Shown here: positions 11,036-21,333 of the stretch, piece by piece
How the letters are laid out: each line of letters starts with the position of its first letter
Position numbering within the stretch: position 1 is the stretch's first letter
DNA from: Saussurea involucrata
Lineage: Eukaryota > Streptophyta > Magnoliopsida > Asterales > Asteraceae
Reading direction: 5' to 3'
NCBI GenBank assembly: GCA_033807775.1
Contig: CM066319.1
Location: 140,356,983 to 140,420,982 of the forward strand
DNA: 64,000 nt
Translations under genes and position numbers: made by a program
The notes under the pieces: generated by a model
Databases searched by the model: none
The model's input: the letters and a program-made list of their open reading frames with translations, nothing else
What the model was told of the DNA's origin: nothing

Positions 11036-11757
11036 GTTATCATCTAGGATGACGGCACAGAAGAGGGTATCCTTTCGTTTTTTAAAAAGATATCACTGAT
11101 AAGAAATGTCAGTGATATTAGAAGATCACTGATGAGAAATATGAGTTATGAGTTTTTATTTTTCAAAGGGATCACTGATAGAAAATGTCAGTGATCGATT
11201 GTATTTTTGAAAAACATCTCGCTGAAGAAAACTTCAATGAGTTAGGATAGAGAACTACCTGAGTATCAAAAAAACATTTACGCAGAGATTATGAGATGAG
11301 TATCAGATATAGAACCTTAATCACTGACATAATGCTTTACCGCTGAAGAGTTATTCTTCAAGGTTTAGCATTCCAAGCTCGCTGATGAGAATATTAAATC
11401 TTGTCTCATCAAGAGGTTTGGTAAAAAGATCAGCTAGCTGATAGTCAGTGGGATTAAAATGAAGTTCTATGTCTCCATTCATCACATGATCTCTGATAAA
11501 ATGATATCTGATTTCGATGTGTTAGGTCTTTGAGTGTAGCACAGGATTGTTTGCTATAGCGATGGCACTAGTGTTGTCGCAATAGATAGGAATCTTTGAT
11601 AGCTGAAGGTCATAGTCTAAGAGCTGATTTCTCATCCATAAGACATAAGCACAACAACTACCAGCGGCTATATACTCAGCTTCAGCGGTTGAGGTGGACA
11701 CTGAGTTTTGTTTTTTACTTGTCCAACTCACCAGCTTTCCACCCAGGAGCTGACAGC
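11036..11757 (-). mobile_element. SIRE-like copia fragment (SIRE-D), RNase H end and 3' flank
   Basis: This minus-strand copia fragment is wedged between two Athila LTRs. Homology with SIRE-B (about 49250-49655) runs through RNase H until GCTGACA at 11755, where Athila B begins. The 3' flank (11036-11350) has many ATCACTGAT-type words and is not closely matched by SIRE-A or SIRE-B, so this is a relative, not the same family. It is probably the target into which Athila B inserted, with its other side beyond the gap. Confidence 0.7.
11351..11757 (-). pseudogene. Copia RNase H C-terminus (SIRE-D)
   Basis: Minus-strand translation gives the copia RNase H tail: GGKLVSWTSKKQNSVSTSTAEAEY, then WMRNQLLDYDLQLSKIPIYCD, NTSAIAIANNPVLHSKT, a stop near 11525 where relatives have KTKHIEIRYHF, and on to the family's LADLFTKPLDETRFN-like end. 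The conserved AEAEY and YCDN carry catalytic acidic residues. The N-terminal part of the open frame is Athila LTR read through. The piece is truncated and has a nonsense codon, so it is not functional. Confidence 0.8.
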
Positions 11758-13090
11758 TGATAATGTCGATTTTCGATATTATTTTTAATCTCAAACTAGG
11801 TGGTTTACGCATGTCTTCAAGTGAAATACGAGTTTTTAATGGGTTTTTGGGGAGAAAGTACAGGTATGAGCATTATTATCCAAAAGAGCAGCAGATTCGA
11901 GTTCCGGAGCTGAAAACGAGAAAAATCGAGTAAATGAGAAATAGAGCCTGGCGCCAGTCTTGGCGCCAGCCAACTGGCGCCACAATCCGCGCCAACATTT
12001 TAAACAGAATCTGGCACCAGTCTTGGCGCCAGCCAACTGGTGCCAGTACTGGCCACAACGCCCAGTTTTATAAAACACTTTCTGCAGCTAGGTTTTGACT
12101 AATCATTCACACACGAACGACGGCAGACGGCTGGAGGGCGATTTTGGGAGATATTGTGGAGCTTTTGGAGCCACGATAGAGGACGAATCGACGAGGAGTT
12201 CACGACGCGACACGGATTAGAGCCAGGAGAAGGGAGTTCATCATCACTTTCACCATTACATCTTTTACATTCACGATTATCATGTTTGCACACACTTTTT
12301 CATCCCCTTTTCTTGCGTTTGAATCCCCCAACATCATGAACTAATTTTAGATGTTGGGGTTGGATTGAATTGGGTTTGTAAGCATATGAACAGATGACTT
12401 GAACGTTTATCAGTTTTTCCTTAATTAATGAAGTATGCAATTTGATTCTTAATTCTTTTGAGAGTTTAGCTAGCTTTCAATTGTTTTGTTGTTTCCAGTT
12501 GAGTTCGAAAGAATTAACTATTAGCTAGAACTAGGAATTGCATGCCTAAGGTGAGAATTTGGTGATAGAGATATACCGAGTAAGCCTTAGTCCTAATTGA
12601 ACCATTTAGGTTGAGATCGAAAGATAAAATCTATACGTTCATAATAAATCTTGCGCTTAATGTGTTTTGGAATCCATAAGTTGAGATCGAAAGATAAAAC
12701 TTGTCCTTTTCAAAATAAAACCCGTTGTTGCTCGAAAGAGAATAACGGTGACTTTTAAAGATTGGGTATTCATTAAGGGAATAACTGGTAATCGTTTTAA
12801 GTCTGATATTCGTATGTGAAAACCTAAGGATTTCCAACCCTCAACTGTTTTCTCTATCAGAAGTTTCCAAAGCTGTTTACTGTCTTGTGTTTGATTTAGT
12901 TTCTTGCAATTAATTAGTTTAAGACCAACCATCTCCAAATTTTGACAGTTCAGTTAATAGTGATTATAGTAATTGTGATACTTTTTTCCTAGTTCCCGTG
13001 GATTCGATACTTGTACTTACCGTACGTTATTACTTGATTTCGACACCGTACACTTGCGGTTAGATTTAGGGGGTGATACCCGCCTATCCA
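11758..13090 (+). repeat. 5' LTR of Athila B
   Basis: It starts TGATAATG against the SIRE-D fragment and ends CGCCTATCCA five bases before the PBS. Around 11950-12030 it has four exact GGCGCC palindromes within about 80 bp plus near variants (ctggcaccag, ctggtgccag). Small open frames here (11836-12078, 12099-12293, 12154-12339) have no recognisable product. Confidence 0.8.
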
Positions 13091-13095
13091 GTTTT

Positions 13096-13113
13096 TGGCG
13101 CCATTGTCGGGGA
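13096..13113 (+). other. Primer-binding site of Athila B
   Basis: TGGCGCCATTGTCGGGGA lies just inside the LTR end, the characteristic Athila-type PBS. Its TGGCGCCA core is the same palindrome repeated in the LTR. Confidence 0.85.
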
Positions 13114-13246
13114 ACTAGTTGCAACTGATAGCACTACCAGCTATAAGCGCTATTAGATTGAACATTTTTTTATTTACCTTGTTCCATCACTTTCAGTTTT
13201 TGGGTTGCTAAATTTGTTGTTTCTCGTTTCAGGTACTAATTGGTTT

Positions 13247-14084
13247 ATGCCAAGGAAAACCCGAGGGGAGAAAGTCGAATCGATCGATCCAGAAATCGAA
13301 AGAACCGCCCGTCGATTACTCAAGGAATCTAAAGCCAAAAGGCAACTCAAGATGGGTGACGAATTACCTCCGGAAAGACGTCCTATGCGGTTGTTTGCCA
13401 ATCCTAATGTGGCAGCCGCACGGATAGGCGTCCAACCGCCCACTACTGGGGCGAACTCTTTTGAGATCAAGCCGAGTACCATCGTAATGGTACAGCAGAA
13501 TCATTTCGGGGGAGCGCCAACTGAAGATCCCCATGCACATTTTCGCGCGTTTAAACGGATTTGTAATACGTTCAAAAATAATGGGATGGAGGAGAACGCG
13601 ATCAAACTGAGGTTATTCAGTTTCTCCCTAAAGGGTAGAGCTGAAATTTGGATAGAGGGCTTGCCAGCAGATCAGATCACTACATGGGCAGACCTGAAAG
13701 CCGCATTCCTCCAGAAATTCTTCCCACCAGGGAGAACCGCTCAACTGATGGCCGACATTACTAACTTCGCTCAATGGGACCAAGAGACTTTATACGAGGC
13801 TTGGGAAAGGTATAAAGATATGCTGAAGAAGTGCCCTCATCATGGGTTACATGGTTGGGTCATTATTCAGACGTTCTTTGAGGACTGCACCCGCAGTTCA
13901 AGAATGACATCACTGCTGCAGCGGGTGGGGCTCTCATGAACAAGACGTATGAAGAAGCAATTGAGTTGATCGAGAACTTAGCCGAACACAGTTTTTCATC
14001 AGCCGTTAGAAGAGTTGCAAGCGTTCAAGAATCAGATGAGCTGAAAGAAATAAAGGCTCAACTAGTTGCGATCACGAACCATCT
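13247..14084 (+). pseudogene. Athila gag, N-terminal part
   Basis: From ATG at 13247 (MPRKTRGEKVES) the frame gives a plant Athila gag: NHFGGAPTEDPHAHFRAFKRICNTF-type capsid helices, then LRLFSFSLKGRAEIWIEGLP, then FLQKFFPPGRTAQL. A one-base frameshift near 13880 breaks it; the continuation (GGALMNKTYEEAIELIENLAEH) lies in another frame up to the SIRE-A insertion at 14084. The rest of gag resumes at 33663 across the 5-bp duplication catct. The product would be the structural particle protein; this copy cannot make it whole. Confidence 0.85.
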
Positions 14085-14762
14085 TGTTGATCCAAACCCT
14101 CAGTGATTTGATAATGACCCTCTCTTAAATACTTAGTGAAAATTGTAAGTAAACAATATGTATCAGAGTTTCACTATCGCTGATAAGTACTAAGTTCTTC
14201 CAGTACCGCTGATAGGAACTCTCGCTCTTTAGATTAAACATTCAGCGAAACTGTTCACCATAATGCTCTGAGCCTGTTCAGTCCTTATGGTGATCGCTGA
14301 TAAGTTAGTTGTTTACTTATGATCCCTGAAGACAAGTTTCACGTCAACAAAGGTTCTACGCTGAAGTCGAAGATCAAGCTCAAGAACCAGCGACAAGTCT
14401 CCTAATGAACTGATGCGGATCAGCGAAGACTCAGATTTGTCCACTCAATGTGAAGTATCAAGTACAAGACTTCAGCTATCGCTGAACTTTATCATCTGCT
14501 GAATAGTAAATGATAATCGCTGAATCAACGAAAGCTGATCATGAAGTCCTCCGTACAAAGTACTTTTGTCTTAAACACCCTTGCACGCCTCCGTACGAAA
14601 TGTCAGAAAAGAACCTCCGATTGTCTGAAATCGTACAACCACTCTGATACTACACTGTTCATCCTTACGGCTACTAAGGTTGTCAACCAAGGTCAATGAC
14701 ATGCAACCAACCAGCTGATGACACGTGTAAAGTATATACTGACTTGCATTAAATGCATGCAG

Positions 14763-14771
14763 TATATATAG
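14763..14771 (+). promoter_or_regulatory. LTR TATA box (SIRE-A)
   Basis: TATATATAG lies about 35 bp downstream of the ACACGTGT (G-box/ABRE-like) motif and after the CGCTGA word cluster, where the U3 promoter is expected. The 3' LTR has TATATAAAG at the same place. Transcription would start about 30 bp downstream. Confidence 0.7.
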
Positions 14772-15007
14772 AGATGAACTCACTTCATTTTGAAGTAACT
14801 TGCTAACTCTGGACAAGTTCATATCTCTTATCTCAAGATAGGTTATTATTAGTAATTTCCTTATCTTTCTTAGTGCAAGAAACCTTAGTGTTCCAACTTG
14901 TTTAGATTTAGGTTTATCCTTAATCTTGTCTCCGCAACAAGCTGTAAATTGTTAATGATTTATCAATAAACAATTTAGAAAAGTAAAATCTGTGTGTTTG
15001 TATTCAA

Positions 15008-15028
15008 CCCCCCCCCCCCCCCCCCCCC
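15008..15028 (+). repeat. Poly-C tract near LTR 3' end
   Basis: A run of 21 C lies between the polyadenylation-like AATAAA and the conserved CTTCTACAAACTTGTATAGG end. The same site has 7 C in the 3' LTR (33366-33372), 11 C in the partial copy (33613-33623), and 12 and 23 G on the plus strand in the two LTRs of SIRE-B. Confidence 0.9.
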
Positions 15029-15064
15029 TTCTACAAACTTGTATAGGCCTTCGGGACCAACAAG

Positions 15065-15076
15065 TGGTATCAGAGC
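15065..15076 (+). other. Primer-binding site of SIRE-A (iMet)
   Basis: TGGTATCAGAGC two bases after the LTR end. Confidence 0.95.
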
Positions 15077-15142
15077 AGATTTGTTTAATCTCATAAACAA
15101 GATCTAATCTAAGATATTTCTCTTCCTTGCTATTATCTGAAA

Positions 15143-15401
15143 ATGGCCACCAACTCAAACACACATTATATAGACAATGGTTCTCTTGCAAAACCCCCTA
15201 GATTTTCCAGAGACAACTTCAACTTGTGGAAAAATAGGATGACACTCTTCTTAGAAGGTGTAGACCCTACTATACCTTACTATCTTGAGAACGGCCCACA
15301 CATCCCTGTAACAATTGATCCTTTAGTTCCAGCCACTGCAAATAGACCTGCTATTCCAGAAAGGCTGATTCCTAAAGAAATCCATCAGTGGACCAACGAA
15401 G
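15143..15401 (+). pseudogene. SIRE-A gag, N-terminal part
   Basis: ATG at 15143 opens MATNSNTHYIDNGSLAKPP followed by the copia gag signature FSRDNFNLWKNRMTLFLEG (W..RM..FL). It matches the gag start of SIRE-B (54020). It is cut at IHQWTNE by the Tekay element; the next residues, DKKKVAIDTKA, resume at 22780 after the duplicated cgaag, so the reading frame joins exactly. Confidence 0.9.
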
Positions 15402-17303
15402 TGTAACGTCCCAAAAATTACAAGGAAATTTTTGTTTTCTAAAACATATATTCCATTTTAAAACAACCACATTTTAATAAACCGTAACTCAATTTAAGTT
15501 AATATCGTCAACTCAAACAGTCAAAAGAATTCATGCAGCGGAAATATTATAAGTCTAAAAGTTTAAAAGCGTAAATTCCAACAATTCTCGGCGCCCGCGC
15601 GTAGTGTGTGTGTACCGTCATGCCCGACCGCCACTCGCACCTGAAACCACAACAAAATGGGAAAGGGGTAAGCTAAACTCTTAGTGAATCCAACCACACA
15701 CGTAGGTAGCAACCCCACGCATATCACCCCTACTCGCAAGTAGGCAACATTACCATCACCACGAATATCAAACCACATAATGATTATTATATAAGTACGA
15801 ACCTCGGTCCCACCGAGTACACAAAATACATTAATACAAGCTCAGTCCCACCGAGCCCTCGGTCCCACCGAGTAAAGATTACTGTACTAGCTTAGTCCCA
15901 CCAAGCCCTCGGTCCCACCGAGTAAAGATTACTGTACTAGCTTAGTCCCACCAAGCCCTCGGTCCCACCGAGGTGTACACATGCATAAATATCCCACATA
16001 CGAATTCAACAATTCACAACCAGTTATCACATCCCAACTAGTTCATATAAGCACATAAATACACGTAATAACACGTAACACAAAAGAACGACATACATGA
16101 AATTCCTAACTACGCGGTGAGAGAACTCACCTCAAAGCAAAGCGACGCGCTCCCGAGCCGCAACACCAGCACGTCAACCTTCCTCACATTTTCCCACCTA
16201 ATTACGCACTAAAAACGTCAACGGAAGGTCCCAACTCACGACACTTTTACTAGTTTAACGAAACTAAAAATTCCAGCTTTTATACTAAAAATGCAGGTCT
16301 GTTCGGGACCCATTTTACCCCTGCTAAACTGATCAAACCAAAAATCTAATTCCACATTCAGGAAGTTCAATGTCTTACGGTTCCAGGGACGTATCGCACG
16401 CGTCCTAACGATATTCCTAGCACTCTATATGAATTTTACAAAAACACCTCTCAAAGCAGCTAAAACAGAACCTTTCAGTACAAAACGACGATTTGACCTA
16501 AGCTACGTTCCGAACTGGTTTTTGCACAAAACATAGAAAAGTTACTAGACTCAAAATGGGAACTTTTGGCACTGATTTCGAACCAATCCGAGTTACGAGG
16601 AAAAAGTTACGGTTTAAGCAAAACAGTGGCAGATTACTAAATTTTCACATGAAATGACACTATTGATTATTAACCCATTAAGTCGTGGCTTAATCCCAAC
16701 AGACCCGAAAAGCATATGAACTACTGAATATGGGTTACCCTAGGCTGGACAACAGCCGTGCACCACCCCCTGCCGCCTCCGGCGGCGGTGGTGGTTGGCG
16801 GCGTTTCTTTGACATACGATAACAACAAACGAGAAATAGACGAACTTACCTCGACGAACCCTTCTTCCTCCTCTTTTCCGACCAAACTTGCCGGCGATCG
16901 TCTCCTTCCTCCTCTCTCCTCGTCGCCGGCAGCAACCTCTATCACCCTCTCGGTTTCTCTCTCCCTCTCTCGGCTTCTTTCTTTCACTCTCTCTCTAGTT
17001 CTCTTCTTGGTCGAACACAACAAGAAAGGGGGAGGGGATGACTAAAGGTTGTGGTGGTTACTAGCATGAAACCGAAGGGAAGGGGAAGGGGAGGGGGTGA
17101 CTCTTGGACGATCCCTTTCCAAACTTTGGTGAGATGCCCCAATTAGCCCCTCAACTTTCCTTTCCTTGCAAAAACCCACAAAGGTTGACTCATTTAACTT
17201 TTTGGTCCGATTCGACTACCCCGCTAACGGAAACCACATTAAATCAAACTTAAAAAGAAAAGAATTAATAAAAGAAATTACATACCGGGATACGGGCTTT
17301 ACA
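15402..17303 (-). repeat. LTR of the Tekay-like element (1902 bp)
   Basis: On the minus strand it starts TGTAAAGCCCGTATCC next to the PPT and ends GGGACGTTACA. Bases 15402-16108 are the near-perfect inverse of 21334-22040 (707 bp each). It contains the CTCGGT...ACCGAG hairpin array and, near 16721-17045, a purine/pyrimidine-rich tract with spurious Ser/Arg-rich open frames on both strands. Confidence 0.85.
15803..15972. repeat. Array of CTCGGTCCCACCGAG hairpin units
   Basis: Four exact 15-mers CTCGGTCCCACCGAG (6-bp arms, 3-base loop) and three variants, partly in a tandem of about 56 bp (with TAAAGATTACTGTACTAGC). The inverse array sits at 21473-21645, and a diverged one at 22196-22378. Not CRISPR: unequal spacing, near-identical spacers and eukaryotic LTR context. 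Confidence 0.9.
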
Positions 17304-18164
17304 ACTCTCCCCCACTTAGATTAGACTTCGTCCTCAAAGTCTATGCCCGTGCATAGCTAAAGATAGTTCTCCCACATCTCAACCTCAGGTTCCCAAGTTC
17401 ACTTGAGACCCCTTCTAAAACTTCTCGAATACTTTTCTTACTAACATACTCCTTCTAGGACACTGAAATTATGATCGATAGAACACTTCACCAATTGGAA
17501 TCATTCCTAGCCAAGCGACTTCGGTTGTCTCCCAACCTTAGATATTCCATACCTCCCGATTCAAATCTCAAGCTCTAAACATTCTCAAGTTGCTTACCAA
17601 TATACCCAACTGGATACTCGGATCCGATCATTCCTACTATTAACTGTCGATTAACTCCTACGAGTTCTACTATACTCCCACAAATTACCCTACAAGAATC
17701 GTCAAACCAGTAAATTTAAAATCACTCACGAAGGTCACTCCACCATAACCATTCACCACAAGCAAACACCTCAGGATTACTACTACCATCAACATAATTT
17801 CCTTAAAATCGGCTACAATTCCCCAATTACACTAAGGTGTTTGGCTTCAAGCCCAAAGGTCGACACCTAAATATACTATTTACCTCAAAAATTCTACGCA
17901 TATATCCTCTTTATTACAAAGGGCATCATTCCCCAACCGATACTATTCGGCCTACAGTACTAACACACGTGGAATACCCAACCTTCCACCGTTGACGTAT
18001 TTCCTACACTCGCTCTACGAAGCCTAGTTACACCGTATCAAGATACACCTTAACGTCTACCTCCCATGTACGTGCTCAAGACTATATCCTCCTAGTGCCT
18101 ACTGGAAAGTCAAAGTCATAACACATGAATACCGGGGTCCCACCCCGAGATACCCAACCGACCA
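17304..18164 (-). other. Tekay 3' pol remnant and PPT
   Basis: Next to the LTR the minus strand has a PPT (AGTGGGGGAGAGT). Just upstream is TTTGAGGACGAAGTCTAA, the usual last codons of a Tekay-type polyprotein (FEDEV stop at 17321-17323). Between there and RNase H (18165) only about 850 bp remain and I recognise no integrase motif, so integrase is deleted or badly decayed. Confidence 0.5.
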
Positions 18165-19544
18165 TTAAGACCGAGCAATTGACCCATGACTATCACGGAC
18201 AAAATTCGGAATTTCCCTCGAAACTCTCTCGCGTTTGGCATTTTCCTCCAAAACTGCCACCTCCTGAGCACTACCTATCGACTCGAGAAGAGGTGCAACC
18301 ACTGTTAACCGTTGACACAAGCCCCGTAGTGGCTCACCATCCAGATGTCGACTAAGTGCGTCCGTAACAACATCCGCTTTACCGGGGTGGTAAAGTATCT
18401 CACCATCATAATCCTTGACCACGTCAAGCCACCTCCTCTGACGCATGTTGAGGTTTTGCCGGTCATCAAGTACTGGAGGCTTTTATGGTTAGTGTATACA
18501 CTTGACGCCATACAAATAGTGCCTCCAAATCTTGAGAGCAACACCATCAAATCTTACATACCCTCGGGCAAAGTCAACATCGGAGCCTCGCATAACGCCT
18601 GCGTAGCTCCTCAAAGCCCTCTGCTGCTCTTCACCCCAACTAAAAACCGCAGATTTCTACGTCAATCGGGTCATCGGTAAAGCAATCTTGGAGAAATCCT
18701 GAATGGATCTCCGGAAGTACCCTGCTAACCCAAGAAAACTCCGTACTTCAGTGGGAGTCTTCGGCACTTCCCACCGCATCACAGCCGTAATCTTGGCCGG
18801 ATCCACCATAATACCATTCTGGTTCACGACATGCCCTCGAAAGTGGACCTCTCGTAACCAGAACTCGCACTTGGAGAGCTTAGCATACAGCTTCTCCCGC
18901 CTCAAAACTTCCAAAACTTCTTGCAAATGCATCTCATGCTCTTCCTTCGACTTCGATTACACAAGAATATCGTCGATGAACACGATCACCGATCGATCCC
19001 ACATAGGGCTACATACCCGGTTCATGAGGTCCATGAACGATGCGGGTGCATTGGTGAGCCCGAGAGGCATCACCACAAACTTGTAAATGGCCATTACGTG
19101 AACGAAAGGCCGTCTACTCCGTATCCTCTCTCCTCACCCGCATCCGATGATACCCCAATCTCAAATCAACCTTAGAGAACCACGAGGCTCCCTGAAGCTG
19201 ATCGAACAAGTCATCGATCCTTGGCGGAGGATAACGATTCTTCACCGTAAGCTTATTCAACTCACGGTAGTCTATACACATCCGTTGGGACCCGTCTTTC
19301 TTTTTCACAAACAGAATCGGGGCTCCCCACGGTGGACAACTCGGCTTGATGAACTCCTTTTCGATAAGTTCCTGCAACGAGTGTACAACTCCTTCATTTC
19401 CGGTGGAGCCAGGCGATAAGGTGCCTTGGCCACAGGAGCAGCATCCGGAATCAAATCAACGTGGAACTCTACCTGTCGCTCGGGAGGTATCCCCGGTAAC
19501 TCCTCGGGAAAATACGTCAGCAAACTCCCGTACAACTGGCACAT
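18165..19544 (-). pseudogene. Tekay reverse transcriptase and RNase H (decayed)
   Basis: Minus-strand pieces in several frames: RT lead (GIPPERQVEFHVDLIPDAAPVAKAPYR, 19544), RT core (KDGSQRMCIDYRELNKLTVKNRYP...FDQLQGASWFSKVDLRLGYH, 19377-19114), the catalytic box read as FIDDILV near 18975 followed by a stop, thumb (LSKCEFWLREVHFRGHVV...RSFLGLAGYFRR, 18932-18657), and the RNase H end (YHPGKADVVTDALSR, 18446-18165). Frameshifts and stops separate the pieces. Confidence 0.85.
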
Positions 19545-19905
19545 CCTCCACAGACTTCTTCTCTCCGTCGACGCGCGTGTCGATCACATACGCCAAAAAT
19601 CCCTGACCACTGTGCTGCAAGTACCTCCGAGCCCTTGCAGCCGAACATATCACTGAGGTCCGCCTGGGCAAGCCGCCCTGAAGTAGCATTTCTCCCCCGC
19701 TTGGGGTTCGAACTCGTACTTGTTTGCGACGACAAACAATCTCCGCATCATACGCATCCATCCAATCCATGCCCACAGTCACGCACAACTCCTGCATAGC
19801 GATCGGAATCAAATCAATCGGGAACCTCACACCAGAGATCTCCAAAGTGCACCCCCGGTACATGTCAGTAACCGTCAAGGTCCTGTCTTCAGTAACTGCA
19901 ACCAC
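19545..19905 (-). pseudogene. Tekay protease region (decayed)
   Basis: Minus-strand frame 19905-19456 has the C-terminal half of a Ty3 aspartic protease-like domain (GVRFPIDLIPIAM..., VGMDWMDAYDAEIVCRRKQVRVRTPSG), the standard pattern before the RT lead VVREFADVF. The N-terminal catalytic D-S/T-G box would fall near 19930-20010 and I could not read it in frame. It merges into the RT lead at its C-terminus. Confidence 0.7.
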
Positions 19906-20720
19906 AAGTGGACAGCCTAACCGTCCCTACAACTCGGCCCCAAACACTCACTGACTATGTGAGACACGGAAGGATGAGTAGCCCCGCTATCAATCGTCAC
20001 CACAGCAAGCACCGAGTTAACCAAGAACGTACCTGTCACCACTTTATACGTAGCTTGTGCCTCCTCCACTCCCAGTTGACGAACTCTACCTCAGGCCGCC
20101 TCCATCACTACAGCAAGTGAAGCATACTGCGCGGTACTCACGAACTCCCTGATCTTGGTACGTAACATATCCTTGCACCGTGTCCTCTTCATGTCCTCAA
20201 AAGCAGCTTGCTAAGGATAGAATAATGTCATTTCCGTAAACTTTCGGTTCACCTCCTTTATAGCCTCCGCAATCTGATAGAGCTCCAAGAACTCTTTGGC
20301 ACTCCTCTCCATCTCCAATAGAGGCACATGCTCTACACGAAACATACGACGAACTCCTCCCAGGTCAAGTAGTGCGCCCGTTAAGCGTCAAAGCAATAGC
20401 ACACCAGTCTTTCGCTCCGTCTCGTAACAGATTCACCACGAAGCGAACCTTCTAGTTCGCAGGACAACCACCGGTAAGGAATGTGCACTCCATAACCGAT
20501 CCCGACTCTCTTGTTCGGGGCTGCCCACCCGCAGGGGGTGGAATCGCCGCGATGCGCTCCTCCATCGACACTATTACCTCATCACGAATGGCGGTAATAA
20601 TTTCGGGGATCGCCTCCTCCAAATATGCGTCACCTCGACCGCAAACATCTCACGAATCTGATCAGCAATAATTCCAGCATCAGCATCTGGATCAGCATTG
20701 TTGTTCCTCCTTAACGAGCT
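19906..20720 (-). pseudogene. Decayed Tekay gag zone
   Basis: By position this is gag. No long open frame remains on the minus strand; short stretches read as gag-like (for example around 20250-20450). I cannot place a zinc knuckle with confidence. Confidence 0.4.
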
Positions 20721-21333
20721 ACTAGCACACATTAAAACCTGCTAACTACGCTCACACTCAACTCTTCGGATTCTCCGTGACTTTCCCCGACTCGAGTACG
20801 GATCCTGTGCTTCAGATAGTAGGAGCTCTGCTACTACCCTTCACACCTATCCTTACTCGTTTCGAGTCCTGTCCCGGGACGTCCAAGTAGTTGCTTACCA
20901 CAAACAAACACATATGCTCATTCCGGCATATGCAAACACTTTTCCTAGCTCCCTAGAAAAGTCGTAATACCCCACAAACCTTGCTAGAACGGAACCCCCA
21001 CTAGCCCTGACGAGTCGCCTCGTGAACGCACAGTCGTATACAGTGGAAACCAGATAGAGATTCGAATATAAGATTTTGTCCTACAACGGTTGGACTCAAA
21101 CAAGAGCTGCGCAATAGAACTAAATCTAACATTCTAAGGCTATCCGGTTCCTACCGCATACAGCCTATAGTGCATTCGCTTAACAACCTATAAAGGTTAG
21201 CATAAGTTCCTAATAGCAAGTAACAACCATACAATACCACAAAATCCACGTAAGCAATCTAGCATACATACTCCTATGTTCTAGAAAGCAATCTAGCATA
21301 CGTACTCATATGTAAACGCTATTCCCAGCTCAC
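20721..21333 (-). other. Tekay leader region without recognisable gene
   Basis: No ORF or motif recognised. It should hold the 5' leader and PBS, but no TGGTATCAGAGC-like site is visible on the minus strand, so the original 5' LTR/PBS end has been lost at the 21333/21334 junction, where the inverted LTR piece begins. A short repeat AGCAATCTAGCATAC occurs twice near 21254 and 21290. Confidence 0.4.

Larger units (their letters stand above)
14085..15062 (+). repeat. 5' LTR of SIRE-A (978 bp)
   Basis: TGTTGATCC...GACCAACA, followed by the PBS. It holds eight exact CGCTGA/TCAGCG words within 14178-14523, a CACGTG-type box (14721-14728), a TATA box, AATAAA at about 14963 and a run of 21 C at 15008-15028. 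Everything expected of U3-R-U5 is visible. Confidence 0.95.

Noticed and set aside
15803..15972. CRISPR-like regular repeats
   Set aside because: Repeats lie in a plant LTR, spacing is irregular, spacers are near identical and no cas genes exist.
16721..17045. Ser/Arg-rich frames on both strands
   Set aside because: They lie inside the Tekay LTR in a CT/GA-rich tract; overlapping antisense low-complexity frames suggest composition, not coding.
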